Source: an uncultured Ilumatobacter sp. (GTDB lineage: Bacteria > Actinomycetota > Acidimicrobiia > Acidimicrobiales > Ilumatobacteraceae). Taken from it: DNA of 15,660 bases. Numbering within the stretch: position 1 is the first letter of the stretch; each line of letters starts with the position of its first letter. A program made the position numbers and the translations under genes. The stretch spans positions 1 to 15,660 of the forward strand of contig CALAHA010000332.1 of NCBI GenBank assembly GCA_937891565.1, written 5' to 3'. Positions 7,846 to 14,575 of this stretch are shown piece by piece. The notes beneath the pieces are model-generated. The model saw only the letters and a program-made list of their open reading frames with translations. It was not told the DNA's origin and ran no database searches.

Positions 7846-7872
7846 GTCACACTGTGCCTGGCACAGTGTGAC
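7846..7872. promoter_or_regulatory. Perfect 27-bp palindrome between hemB and hemL
   Basis: Arms GTCACACTGTGCC (7846-7858) and GGCACAGTGTGAC (7860-7872) flank one central T. The palindrome begins nine bases after the hemB stop and ends 20 bases before the hemL ATG. Thirteen perfect pairs are far beyond chance. There is no T-tract, so a classical terminator is not favoured; an operator, an RNA-processing or attenuation hairpin, or a dispersed extragenic palindrome are the options. Confidence 0.85.
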
Positions 7873-7892
7873 CGCAGGAACGGACGCATTCC

Positions 7893-9245
7893 ATGACTGA
7901 CCAGACGATTCCCTATTGCGACCCCATCGGCTGCGCAGCCGCGGGCTGTACTGCCACCGTCTGCACGGGCGCTGGTTTGGCGTCGAACGCGACAATGTTC
8001 GCCCGTTCCAAAGCCGTGATCCCGGGTGGCGTCAATTCGTCAATCCGCGCATTCAACTCCGTAGGCGGTGAGCCCTACGTGGTTGCGCGTGCCAAGGGTG
8101 CAACGATCACCGATGTCGAGGGCACCAGCTATTACGACCTCGTCCAGAGCTACGGCGCCGTGATTCTTGGGCACGCCCATCCTGCGATTACTGAAGCGAT
8201 CACCGCAGCAGTCGTCGATGGCACGTCGTACGGCGCACCGACCCCGCGTGAGATGAAGTTGGCTGAAGCCATCAGCGAGCGTGTGCCGAGCTGCGAACGC
8301 GTCCGTCTTATGAACTCGGGCACTGAAGCAACCAGCACCGCCATCCGCCTCGCCCGGGGAGTAACTGGTCGCGACCGGATTGTCACGTTCGCCGGCAACT
8401 TCCACGGTGCCACCGACGCGCTCCTGGTCGCAGGTGGGAGCGGCGTGGCGACACTGGGGTTGCCCGGCACGGCCGGTGTCCCCAATGCAGCGGTCGCCGA
8501 AACCATGGTCGTGCCCTACAACGTGGTCCCCGAACTCGACGACCGGGTTGCAGCGGTCATCATTGAACCCGTTGCTGCGAACATGGGTGTCGTTGCGCCG
8601 GTTGCCGGTTTTCTCGAGGGGCTTCGTGCCGAATGCGATCGCGTCGGCGCACTGTTGATCTTCGATGAGGTGATCACCGGGTTTCGACTCGGTTCCGGCG
8701 GTGCCCAGGCGATGTGTGGGGTCACACCGGACATCACTTGTTTCGGCAAGGTGATCGGTGGTGGCTTGCCGATTGGCAGCATCGGAGGTCGGGCCGACAT
8801 TATGGAGCACCTGTCGCCGCTCGGCCCGGTCTTCCACTCCGGCACGCTCTCCGGCAATCCGCTCGCCACAGCAGCCGGGCTCGCTGCCCTCGATCAGCTC
8901 ACCCCTGACGTCTACATCGAACTCCGAGCTCGGGCAATCCGCCTGGCAGCCGGTCTGGGTGACGCCTGTGCATCTGCTGGCTTTGCGGCATCGTTCCCGG
9001 TTGTTGGAACGTTGGTTGGGATGTTCTGCGGCTCTGCGGTCGGCACCGTGGCGAACTTCGACGATGCCAAGCGGACAGATGAGGCTGCTTACTCGCGGTT
9101 CTTCCAGGCGATGCTCGCCGAAGGCGTGGCAATGGCGCCGGGTGCATACGAGACGATCTTCGTGGGTCTCGGTCACACCGATGACGTGCTCGACGCGATT
9201 ATTGCCGCAGCACATCGCGCTGCAACGTCTGCCGTAGGCGGCTGA
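7893..9245 (+). CDS. hemL: Glutamate-1-semialdehyde 2,1-aminomutase
   Basis: PLP enzyme that moves the amino group of glutamate-1-semialdehyde to give 5-aminolevulinate, the step after HemA and before HemB. The ORF has 450 residues. Family motifs are VIPGGVNSSIRAF, the NSGTEAT phosphate-binding loop, RLARGVTGRDRIVTF, the FHG block, LLIFDEVITGFR, the PLP lysine K286 in FGKVIGGGLPIG, and HSGTLSGNPLA. The segment before IIEPVAANMG is about a dozen residues shorter than in E. coli HemL. Enzyme homology begins only near M35 (ATG at 7995). The preceding residues contain cysteines at 9, 14, 19 and 24, a strict five-residue spacing. An AGGA lies 13 bases before ATG 7893, which is too far to be decisive, so the start could be 7893 (with extension) or 7995 (without). 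Identification is secure; the start is not. Confidence 0.96.
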   Translation: MTDQTIPYCDPIGCAAAGCTATVCTGAGLASNATMFARSKAVIPGGVNSSIRAFNSVGGEPYVVARAKGATITDVEGTSYYDLVQSYGAVILGHAHPAITEAITAAVVDGTSYGAPTPREMKLAEAISERVPSCERVRLMNSGTEATSTAIRLARGVTGRDRIVTFAGNFHGATDALLVAGGSGVATLGLPGTAGVPNAAVAETMVVPYNVVPELDDRVAAVIIEPVAANMGVVAPVAGFLEGLRAECDRVGALLIFDEVITGFRLGSGGAQAMCGVTPDITCFGKVIGGGLPIGSIGGRADIMEHLSPLGPVFHSGTLSGNPLATAAGLAALDQLTPDVYIELRARAIRLAAGLGDACASAGFAASFPVVGTLVGMFCGSAVGTVANFDDAKRTDEAAYSRFFQAMLAEGVAMAPGAYETIFVGLGHTDDVLDAIIAAAHRAATSAVGG

Positions 9246-9289
9246 GACAAGCGGTAGGTGCCGTCGATCACCGGGCTCGCACCGCTACG

Positions 9290-9997
9290 TTGGCGGTGGT
9301 GCGGCAACTGTTCACCTGGCGATTCGTTGCTGCCGTTGCGGCGCTTGCGGGTTTGGCGCTCCTGATCAATGCAGTTTTTGTCGATGACGACGAGCTGACT
9401 GCAATCGTCAAGACCGAGGTTCCCAACCGCAAGATCGACTTCATCTCGTCGGTCTTCTCGATGGAGACGTCTGAGGACTTCGGGTCAGGTGATGACGGGT
9501 TGACCGACGGATTTATCGATTTTATGCTCCCCGGGAGCAAGGTGATGCGTGTTGCGCCCGGAACGCCGGGAATTGTCAATTGTGACCTGCAGTCATCGAA
9601 CCGCTGTGTCGTGTTCGCCGACCTGCTGGGCGACGCGGTTGTCTGGTTCGCGACGCTGCCGAAAGCCGAGCGCGAGACCGTCGAACTTCCACCGATCCTC
9701 GATCTCCAAGACGGCTTCGCCCTGTTCGAGAACGGCTGGCAGATCAGATATGCCCCAGTCATCGATCGGTTTTGTGAAGGCGAAGACATCGTCAGCTTCA
9801 GTGATTTCCTGCGTCGCTTCGGCCCTGGCAGCACGTCGGTGGTCGACCTCGAAACGCAGTTGGTTACCGAGGTCCGTTGTGCGGGCACCGAGGCGCCTGA
9901 CGCAACGATTACGTCGGTCGAGCAGCCTGTCAGCCAGCCTGCCAGCCTGCCAGCGAAGAATAAATCAATGCCTCGTGTCTCTCAGCCTCGTAGCTGA
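9290..9997 (+). CDS. Unknown membrane-anchored extracytoplasmic protein
   Basis: Not recognised. About 235 residues: a short basic N-terminus (RQLFTWR), one transmembrane helix at about 12-31 (FVAAVAALAGLALLINAVFV), then an acidic soluble region with four cysteines (C98, C106, C162, C197) that could form two disulfides outside the cell. The sequence FADLLGDAVVWFATLPKAERE and the block around ALFENGWQIRYAPVIDRFCEGEDIVSFSDFLRRFGP look like an ordered globular domain. The last 30 residues are Pro/Gln/Ser-rich, from a short DNA repeat. Starts at TTG 9290, GTG 9296 or GTG 9299 are equally possible; none has a Shine-Dalgarno. It follows hemL by 44 bases in the same direction, so co-transcription is possible, but nothing in the sequence links it to haem. 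Its 3' end is 16 bases from the convergent renalase-like gene. Confidence 0.7.
   Translation: MAVVRQLFTWRFVAAVAALAGLALLINAVFVDDDELTAIVKTEVPNRKIDFISSVFSMETSEDFGSGDDGLTDGFIDFMLPGSKVMRVAPGTPGIVNCDLQSSNRCVVFADLLGDAVVWFATLPKAERETVELPPILDLQDGFALFENGWQIRYAPVIDRFCEGEDIVSFSDFLRRFGPGSTSVVDLETQLVTEVRCAGTEAPDATITSVEQPVSQPASLPAKNKSMPRVSQPRS
9923..9954. repeat. Short 8-bp tandem repeat in the 3' end of the unknown membrane gene
   Basis: GCCAGCCT is repeated at 9933 and 9941 with a partial third copy at 9949, preceded by a degenerate CAGCCTGT copy at 9923. It encodes a disordered Gln/Pro/Ser/Ala tail. The unit is not a multiple of three, so slippage here would shift the frame and alter only the last few residues. 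Confidence 0.75.
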
Positions 9998-10013
9998 GTC
10001 GGGCGGTCGTTTC

Positions 10014-10955
10014 TCAGTCGAGCAGGGTGTGTGCCGCGGCGAGGCCGGAATTGTGGGCCCCTTCGATTTTCGGGCCGGCGAACGCATCGCCGGCTACGAC
10101 GACGCGGCCGTTTGACGTCGTCCAACACGGGTCGGGCCAGATTGAGCGTGGTGTCGCGAGCCGCCACTTTTTGAGTGAGTGTTCGAGAATCGAGGCGTTG
10201 CCGAGCCACGGCTGCGCAGCTGCGATGAGCTGATCGACCAACGTATGGTCCTCGTCGTCCCAGTGCGCTTCACTCCACGTGGGGTTGGCGTGGAACGTGA
10301 CGGCGGGTTCGGCGCTGACGCCCTTGGAGGCGTTGTCGCCGATGAAACTGAAAATCTCGTCGGCGTCTTGGATCCCACCGCTGACCGGAATTGCCGCCGG
10401 CCCGTCAAGCCGTACGAGGAGGCCAACGGTGCGGTCGTAGTCGGTACGAAACAACGTTTCGTCGAGCTCGATGGCACCGTCGATCATCAATGCGAATGCT
10501 TGGGGAACCGGGCAGGTGACGATCACGGCATCGACGGTGTGCGTTGTTCCGTCGTCGATAACCACGGTGACGCTGTTGGCATCGGGTTCGTCACGAATGG
10601 CGAAGGCCATAGTGGAGCAATGCACGTCAAGGTTGGCGGCAAGATCTTTCGCGAGCGAGCTCATCCCGTTCGTGGCGACGTAGCGGGGGTGCCCGTCGGC
10701 GCCGTCGAAACCCTGGTTCCAGACATGAACAAGGCCGCGCTCTTGCCACTCGGCGACCTGTGCGGCGAAGGCGGGGCTGCGGACCGTGAAAAACTGGGCT
10801 CCATGGTCAAGCGTGGCGCCACCGATGCGACGAGTCGCCAGACGCCCGCCTGGCGATCGGCCCTTGTCGAACACGATGACGTCAGCTCCGCCGCGAACGA
10901 GTTCACGCCCGGCAATCAACCCGGCGAGGCCGGCCCCGATGATCGCAACACGCAT
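10014..10955 (-). CDS. Renalase-like FAD-dependent oxidoreductase
   Basis: Flavoprotein of 313 residues from the renalase/amine-oxidase-related group (COG3380-like). Residues 7-12 form the GAGLAG dinucleotide-binding motif, followed by D30 for the FAD ribose, the group-typical DKGRSPGGRLATRR (30-43) and LDHGAQFFTVRSPAF. The C-terminal GRVVVAGDAFAGPKIEGAHNSGLAAA closes the FAD site. Characterised bacterial renalases oxidise misprotonated dihydro-NAD(P) isomers; whether this one does is inference. The protein is shorter than protoporphyrinogen oxidase HemY and lacks its longer substrate domain, so despite the haem genes nearby I do not call it hemY. It is the last gene of a four-gene minus-strand operon, starting four bases after the stop of the alpha/beta hydrolase. 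It ends close to the convergent unknown gene. Confidence 0.88.
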   Translation of the reverse strand: MRVAIIGAGLAGLIAGRELVRGGADVIVFDKGRSPGGRLATRRIGGATLDHGAQFFTVRSPAFAAQVAEWQERGLVHVWNQGFDGADGHPRYVATNGMSSLAKDLAANLDVHCSTMAFAIRDEPDANSVTVVIDDGTTHTVDAVIVTCPVPQAFALMIDGAIELDETLFRTDYDRTVGLLVRLDGPAAIPVSGGIQDADEIFSFIGDNASKGVSAEPAVTFHANPTWSEAHWDDEDHTLVDQLIAAAQPWLGNASILEHSLKKWRLATPRSIWPDPCWTTSNGRVVVAGDAFAGPKIEGAHNSGLAAAHTLLD

Positions 10956-10959
10956 CAGA

Positions 10960-11820
10960 TCAGCATGCCGTAGATTCGATTGGCGGTTCCACTCCGGCTG
11001 TGCGGTGTTGGTGCGCTGCTTCGGCCCGCTTCAAGAACTCAAACAGGACCCGGTTGAACGATCTGGCATGTTCGACCATCAGCCCGTGGGCAGCGCCACT
11101 GATGACGGCCAGTTCGGCTGTGGGGATCCGCTCGGCCAGCTCTTCGCTGTCGCCACGCGGTGTCAGGATGTCTTGGTTGCCAACGACGACGAGTGTCGGC
11201 ACGGATATGTTTGCGAGCTCGTCGGCGTACGTCATGTCGACGTTCAAGATCGCGTCGACCTGCGCAGCAAATGCGTGCGACGGACGGCCTAATGCGACTG
11301 GCCCAAGCCAGGCCATTGCAGGAAGTAGGCGGCGGAACGATCGCGGGCCAATGACCCAGCGGGCAGCTTCTTGGCCCATGGACCCGATCCCGTTGGCGAG
11401 CGCCGTGTCGCGCCAACTCGACAGCAGTTCTTCGCGCCACGGATGGTGCTGGCCAGCAGTGCAGGCAAGTGTGAGTGAGCGAACTCGCTCGGGGAATTTG
11501 ACCGCGATGATCTGGCTGATGGCACCACCCATTGATGCGCCGACCACGTGCGCCTTTTCAACGCCCGCATGGTCGAGGACGGTGATTGCGTCGTGCGCCA
11601 TTTGCTCGAGTGAGTACTCGCCGTGTGGCTTGTCGGAGCGTCCAGCGCCACGGTTGTCGAGGGCGATTGCCTGGTACCGAGGAGCCGACGCCAGCCGCTG
11701 GAGATCCCAGCCGTGTTTGTCGGCGCCCAGGCCCTGCACGAACAGGATCGGCGGCGCACCTGGCCGACCGGTGACCCGGTAGTGGATTCGGACACCATCG
11801 GTGGCGCGTACGTAGGTCAT
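10960..11820 (-). CDS. Alpha/beta-fold hydrolase
   Basis: Predicted soluble serine hydrolase of 286 residues. The catalytic triad is readable: nucleophile S96 in the elbow GASMGG, acid D217 in VVGNQDILTP and H245 in SGAAHGLMVE. The oxyanion-hole region is LFVQGLGADKHGW (27-39), and LDNRGAGRSDKP is the usual strand after it. A cap region occupies about residues 125-195. This pattern fits the esterase/lipase/3-oxoadipate-enol-lactonase-like group; the substrate cannot be told. The C-terminal 20 residues run past the fold and are probably disordered. Its ATG overlaps the stop of the upstream acyltransferase-like gene by one base (TGATG), and the renalase-like gene starts four bases after its own stop, so all are in one transcript. 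Given the lipid-type neighbour, an acyl ester substrate is a reasonable guess only. Confidence 0.92.
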   Translation of the reverse strand: MTYVRATDGVRIHYRVTGRPGAPPILFVQGLGADKHGWDLQRLASAPRYQAIALDNRGAGRSDKPHGEYSLEQMAHDAITVLDHAGVEKAHVVGASMGGAISQIIAVKFPERVRSLTLACTAGQHHPWREELLSSWRDTALANGIGSMGQEAARWVIGPRSFRRLLPAMAWLGPVALGRPSHAFAAQVDAILNVDMTYADELANISVPTLVVVGNQDILTPRGDSEELAERIPTAELAVISGAAHGLMVEHARSFNRVLFEFLKRAEAAHQHRTAGVEPPIESTAC

Positions 11821-12566
11821 CAGCTGCCACCCAGGCCGCTCAGCGGAAGCCAGTCGAGCGGCGTCGCGGTGTTGATGTCGCCCATCTCGTTGAGTAACAG
11901 ACTGATCTGTTCGCGCACTTCGGCGGCCAGGTCGTATTCGGCGAGGGGCCCCCGGCGGCGTCGGCTGTCGCTGATTGCGGGACCAATTTCGATGCGTGCA
12001 CGTCGGCTGAACGGTGAGCTGATGGCTGCTGCGGGAAACAGGTCGACGCCTGTGGCCACTGCCGCGCTGATGATTTTGTGGTCGACGGCACCGACTTCGC
12101 GAGGCCGGTTACTCGACGCTGCGGCACTGACGAGCAGTTCGCCGGCACGCAGTGCGCCAGCGACCTCATCAGGGTGGTGAAGAAGACCGCCGAGGCGCTG
12201 TGCGAGCGCGCCGAGCGTTGTGTCGTCGGGGCGACCGACGAATCGAACAGGGCGGTCAACGGCTCGGCTGATCGCGAAGGCGCTGTAGACGTGCGCCATC
12301 GAAAAGCGTCGGGCGTTGACAACGATGAGCGCGCCCTTGCGCACGGGGAGATGTTGATCTCCGCCGGTTGACACGGCCCACCGAATTTCGGACAGCATCG
12401 TGACAGTGCGGAACAGCCCTGCGTCGCGACCCCAGTCGTCGACATGGCCCGATGGCTCTTCGGTCACGCGGCGGAATGTTGCCCGGGCGGTGTTGGCGGT
12501 GCTTTCTGCCAGGGTGGCACCGTGCCGGACGGGAAACTGGACAACGCGGCCCAAGGGGGAGCTCAT
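11820..12566 (-). CDS. PlsC-like acyltransferase homologue lacking the HX4D motif
   Basis: 248 residues, resembling the mycobacterial Rv0502-type lysophospholipid/glycerol acyltransferase group by order of blocks and by its neighbour. Corresponding blocks are GALIVVNARRFSMAHVYSAFAI (78-99, where PlsC proteins have an ANHxxxxD motif), RPVRFVGR, LAQRLGGLLHHPDEVAGALRAGELLV (normally followed by PEG or PSG, here SAAAS), AVATGVDLFPAAAI, ARIEIGPAI and the terminal AAEVREQISLLLNEM. The His and Asp of the HX4D motif are absent (NARRFSM), as is the Pro-Glu-Gly block. The fold may be kept while acyl transfer is lost or changed. No membrane segment is evident. Its ATG overlaps the stop of the SDR gene as ATGA, and its stop overlaps the hydrolase start as TGATG, so it is translationally coupled on both sides. 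The family call is by remembered pattern and is moderate. Confidence 0.65.
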   Translation of the reverse strand: MSSPLGRVVQFPVRHGATLAESTANTARATFRRVTEEPSGHVDDWGRDAGLFRTVTMLSEIRWAVSTGGDQHLPVRKGALIVVNARRFSMAHVYSAFAISRAVDRPVRFVGRPDDTTLGALAQRLGGLLHHPDEVAGALRAGELLVSAAASSNRPREVGAVDHKIISAAVATGVDLFPAAAISSPFSRRARIEIGPAISDSRRRRGPLAEYDLAAEVREQISLLLNEMGDINTATPLDWLPLSGLGGS

Positions 12567-13555
12567 GATGCTGAGCCGATCTGTTGGGCGGCGGGGACCC
12601 GGGCCGGTCGCCGGACCACGCTTGGCCAGTGATAGAGATGATCGATGACCTCGACGGTCGAGACGTCAGCAGTGATGCCCAGCAGTTCTTCCATACGCCC
12701 GTTGTCGGCAAGGCGGCCGCGGGTGAGCGTCTCGGCGACATGGTCGGGGATCGGAGCACCCAGCATGTAGCTCAGACGGCGGGCAAGGAGCCACTGCGGC
12801 CCGAAGACCGGTACCGGGATGCGACGGCCGCGGCGGATTGCGTGCAAGGCGGTGATTGCGCCCGATGCGACCACGTTGACCGGCTCAGCGAGTTGGTTGC
12901 GCGCAGCAGCGACCAGCGCGCGGGCAGCGTCATTGTGCTCAATGACGGCAAACGGTGGATCGGTGGGGGCGCTGAACGGCACGGCCGGCATGCGGAGTAG
13001 GCGACCGAGCGGCGATGGGACGTGAGCGCCGAAGACCGACGCAAGTCGCACGGCGCCAACCGTGACACCGACCCGACGAGCCACGCTGCTGGCGATCGCC
13101 TCGATGCCGGCGAGGGTGTGGCCGTACTCGGAAGTCGGCTTGATCGGAGCGTTTTCTGCGGGGCGGGTCAGTGATCCTCTACCTCTCCCGTAGATTTCGG
13201 TGCCGCTGCGCACCACGATGCTTTCGAGCGCACGGCATTCGGCTGCGGCGCCGAGGATGGAAGTTGCAGCCTGTTCAGTCAGCACTCCAGCGGCTTTGGG
13301 CGATGCCCGAGCATCGGGTTCCCACACGCCGAGATGAACCAGAACGTGCGGGTTGAAGTCGGTGATCGTGTCGACGATTTGGTCGTGGTTGTCTGGCGAG
13401 AGGCGATGGTACGTCGTGCGCTGCAGCCGTCGACGCGGCGGATCTGCGTCGATACCCGCAAGCGAACCCACCCACGGCTCGTCCTCGAGCATCCTCGCAA
13501 CGAGCGTTCCCAGTTCGCCACCGACCCCACTCACGAAGACACGCCGCCCTGACAT
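12563..13555 (-). CDS. SDR/NAD-dependent epimerase-like protein with altered active site
   Basis: 330 residues from the chosen ATG at 13555. The Rossmann motif is SGVGGELG (9-16), with D36 in AGIDADPP suited to NAD. Typical extended-SDR blocks follow: HVLVHLGVWEP, SIVVRSGTEIYG, VRLASVFGAHVPSPLGRLL, and a C-terminal part (IRRGRRIPVPVFGP...GRMEELLGITADVSTVEVIDHLYHW) that matches my memory of mycobacterial Rv0501 ('GalE2'). The catalytic YxxxK reads SEYGHTL, so Y144 is present but the Lys is L148. The frame is open 41 codons further upstream to 13678, but that stretch is low-complexity and not SDR-like; the Rossmann strand begins right after M1 at 13555, and a TAGATT -10-like element eight bases before it suggests a leaderless start. 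It leads a four-gene operon and overlaps the next gene by four bases. UDP-sugar epimerase activity should not be assumed. Confidence 0.85.
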   Translation of the reverse strand: MSGRRVFVSGVGGELGTLVARMLEDEPWVGSLAGIDADPPRRRLQRTTYHRLSPDNHDQIVDTITDFNPHVLVHLGVWEPDARASPKAAGVLTEQAATSILGAAAECRALESIVVRSGTEIYGRGRGSLTRPAENAPIKPTSEYGHTLAGIEAIASSVARRVGVTVGAVRLASVFGAHVPSPLGRLLRMPAVPFSAPTDPPFAVIEHNDAARALVAAARNQLAEPVNVVASGAITALHAIRRGRRIPVPVFGPQWLLARRLSYMLGAPIPDHVAETLTRGRLADNGRMEELLGITADVSTVEVIDHLYHWPSVVRRPARVPAAQQIGSAS

Positions 13556-13736
13556 GGAACTCGAATCTACTCGCACAGGTCGCCATTTGATTGGCTCAGC
13601 AGCCGGGATGTTCGGCGCGTCTGTTGTTGGATTGGGTGCCGCACGTGCACTGGCGGAAGCGCTCGGTCTCACCGGCAATACGGTCTGGGAGCGTGTGTAT
13701 TTTCAAGTGTGGCGACTGACAGACAAGATCAGCTAA
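13554..13736 (+). CDS. Possible 60-residue small protein
   Basis: ATG-to-TAA ORF whose ATG shares two bases with the divergent SDR-like start (CATG, 13553-13556). The product begins MELESTRTGRHLIGSAAG, has a Gly/Ala-rich weakly hydrophobic middle (MFGASVVGLGAARALAEALGL) and ends TVWERVYFQVWRLTDKIS, which looks protein-like with three aromatics and basic residues. By my hand count about 55 percent of third positions are G or C, which does not settle the matter. There is no Shine-Dalgarno, and the same bases probably hold the promoter of the minus operon. It occupies a gap otherwise free of genes. No family is recognised. Confidence 0.35.
   Translation: MELESTRTGRHLIGSAAGMFGASVVGLGAARALAEALGLTGNTVWERVYFQVWRLTDKIS
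13564..13569 (-). promoter_or_regulatory. Candidate -10 element of the four-gene operon
   Basis: TAGATT on the minus strand (13569 to 13564) lies eight bases before the ATG at 13555, consistent with a leaderless TANNNT promoter. No convincing -35 is present. It supports the start chosen for the SDR-like protein. Confidence 0.35.
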
Positions 13737-13776
13737 ATATTACGGTTACATGTCGATATAGGTGGCGCAGTTGTCA

Positions 13777-13782
13777 TACAAT
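13777..13782 (+). promoter_or_regulatory. Candidate -10 element for the M23 gene
   Basis: TACAAT, one mismatch from TATAAT, lies in the AT-rich stretch 13734-13790 between the small ORF and the peptidase gene. A transcript starting near 13789 would exclude the GTG at 13762 and favour the ATG at 13849. No good -35 is seen. Confidence 0.3.
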
Positions 13783-13848
13783 TCCCTCAAGCGGCTCAGA
13801 GTTGCTGCCGAATACCTTTGGGCCCCGTCGACGGGTTTTGAGCACCTC

Positions 13849-14538
13849 ATGACCGATTCACATCACCTTCTCAACGACATCGCTGCGGTCGCTTCGCAGC
13901 CCGGCCAGATGTCGCGCCGCCGACTCCTCGCCGCAGGGCTGGGCGCAGCAGTCGGGTTGATGGCCGTCGAACGTGTCGTTGCTGCGCTGCCAAACGACAG
14001 AATCATGACTGCCGCTGGATCGCCCCAAGCCAATGGACTGGCCCCGGCTGAGCGGATTTCGTCCTCGACCACCGTGCCCAACGGACAGATCATGTTCCCC
14101 GTGGATGCGCAGGAAAGTTGTTGGGTTTCTGACAACTTCGGGGACTGCCGTGGTTCGGGCTGCTCGCGTTCCCACGAAGGCCTCGACATTTCGGGTTCAC
14201 GCGGTGCCGACCTCTATGCCGTGGTCACCGGCCGGCTCACGAAGCAGTACGTTGATAGCGGACTGACGTACGGCGCTGGCAACGGTTGGACTCTGGAAGA
14301 CGAAGAGAACAACATCACCTACAAGTACTTCCACATGGCAACCCACGCCAAGGGTCTGGCAGTGGGCGACATCGTCACTCAGGGCGATGTGATCGGCACC
14401 GTTGGCAACACCGGAACGTCAGGTGCCAACGACGACTCGAACTACCACCTGCACTTTGAATACCGTCCGAACAACGTCGCGCAAGATCCGCTGCCACTGC
14501 TCGTGCGGCCGGACAACTGCACGTTCTACGTCGGCTAA
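13849..14538 (+). CDS. Tat-exported M23-family metallopeptidase (peptidoglycan hydrolase type)
   Basis: 229 residues from ATG 13849. A twin-arginine signal MSRRRLLAAGLGAAVGLMAV (residues 21-40) directs folded export. After a linker, the LytM/M23 domain spans about 82-215: SHEGLDI gives H109 and D113, KYFHMATH supplies H162, and NYHLHFEYRP gives H200 and H202, so the zinc ligands (H109, D113, H202) and the catalytic-type histidines are all present and the enzyme should be active. The usual substrate class is peptide crosslinks in peptidoglycan. Cysteines C91, C100, C105 and C224 could form disulfides outside the cell. The frame is open to a GTG at 13762; the 29 extra residues look non-coding and would put the Tat motif unusually far in. 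The gene is convergent with the scramblase-like gene, 26 bases apart. Confidence 0.9.
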   Translation: MTDSHHLLNDIAAVASQPGQMSRRRLLAAGLGAAVGLMAVERVVAALPNDRIMTAAGSPQANGLAPAERISSSTTVPNGQIMFPVDAQESCWVSDNFGDCRGSGCSRSHEGLDISGSRGADLYAVVTGRLTKQYVDSGLTYGAGNGWTLEDEENNITYKYFHMATHAKGLAVGDIVTQGDVIGTVGNTGTSGANDDSNYHLHFEYRPNNVAQDPLPLLVRPDNCTFYVG

Positions 14539-14544
14539 AGCCGG

Positions 14545-14575
14545 CCGAAGCCGCGGCGCGGGCTTCAGTCTTGCT
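14545..14575. terminator. Candidate hairpin between convergent M23 and scramblase-like genes
   Basis: GAAGCC and GGCTTC pair around a GC-rich loop that can extend the stem past one bulged base. It is followed on the + strand by a weak T-rich run (AGTCTTGCTT). It lies at the junction of two convergent genes, where a shared terminator is expected. It partly overlaps the end of the minus gene. Confidence 0.35.

Noticed and set aside
6436..7995. 519-codon minus-strand open frame antisense to hemB
   Set aside because: It is an antisense shadow of hemB and the adjoining gene; the product is His/Arg/Asp-rich with no domain, and hemB is certain on the other strand.
8040..9215. 391-codon minus-strand open frame antisense to hemL
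   Set aside because: Low-complexity, Cys/His/Arg-rich product typical of antisense frames in high-GC DNA; hemL is certain here.
9268..9888. 206-codon minus-strand frame opposite the unknown membrane gene
   Set aside because: Ser/Thr/Arg-rich product without structure; the plus-strand frame has a proper transmembrane helix and globular composition.
9998..10013. Short CTGAG/CTCAG pairing at the convergent junction near 9990-10017
   Set aside because: Only five base pairs and no T-tract; too weak to call a terminator.
10014..10955. Protoporphyrinogen oxidase (hemY) as identity of the FAD enzyme
   Set aside because: Too short, and the GGRLATRR/DHGAQFFT pattern is of the renalase-like group; proximity to hem genes alone is not enough.
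10179..11782. Long plus-strand open frames opposite the renalase-like and hydrolase genes
   Set aside because: The minus-strand products show clear catalytic and cofactor motifs; the plus-strand ones show none.
13556..13678. 41-residue N-terminal extension of the SDR-like protein
   Set aside because: The added residues are Ala/Pro/Ser-rich and not SDR-like; the Rossmann strand starts right after the ATG at 13555 and a -10-like element lies between.
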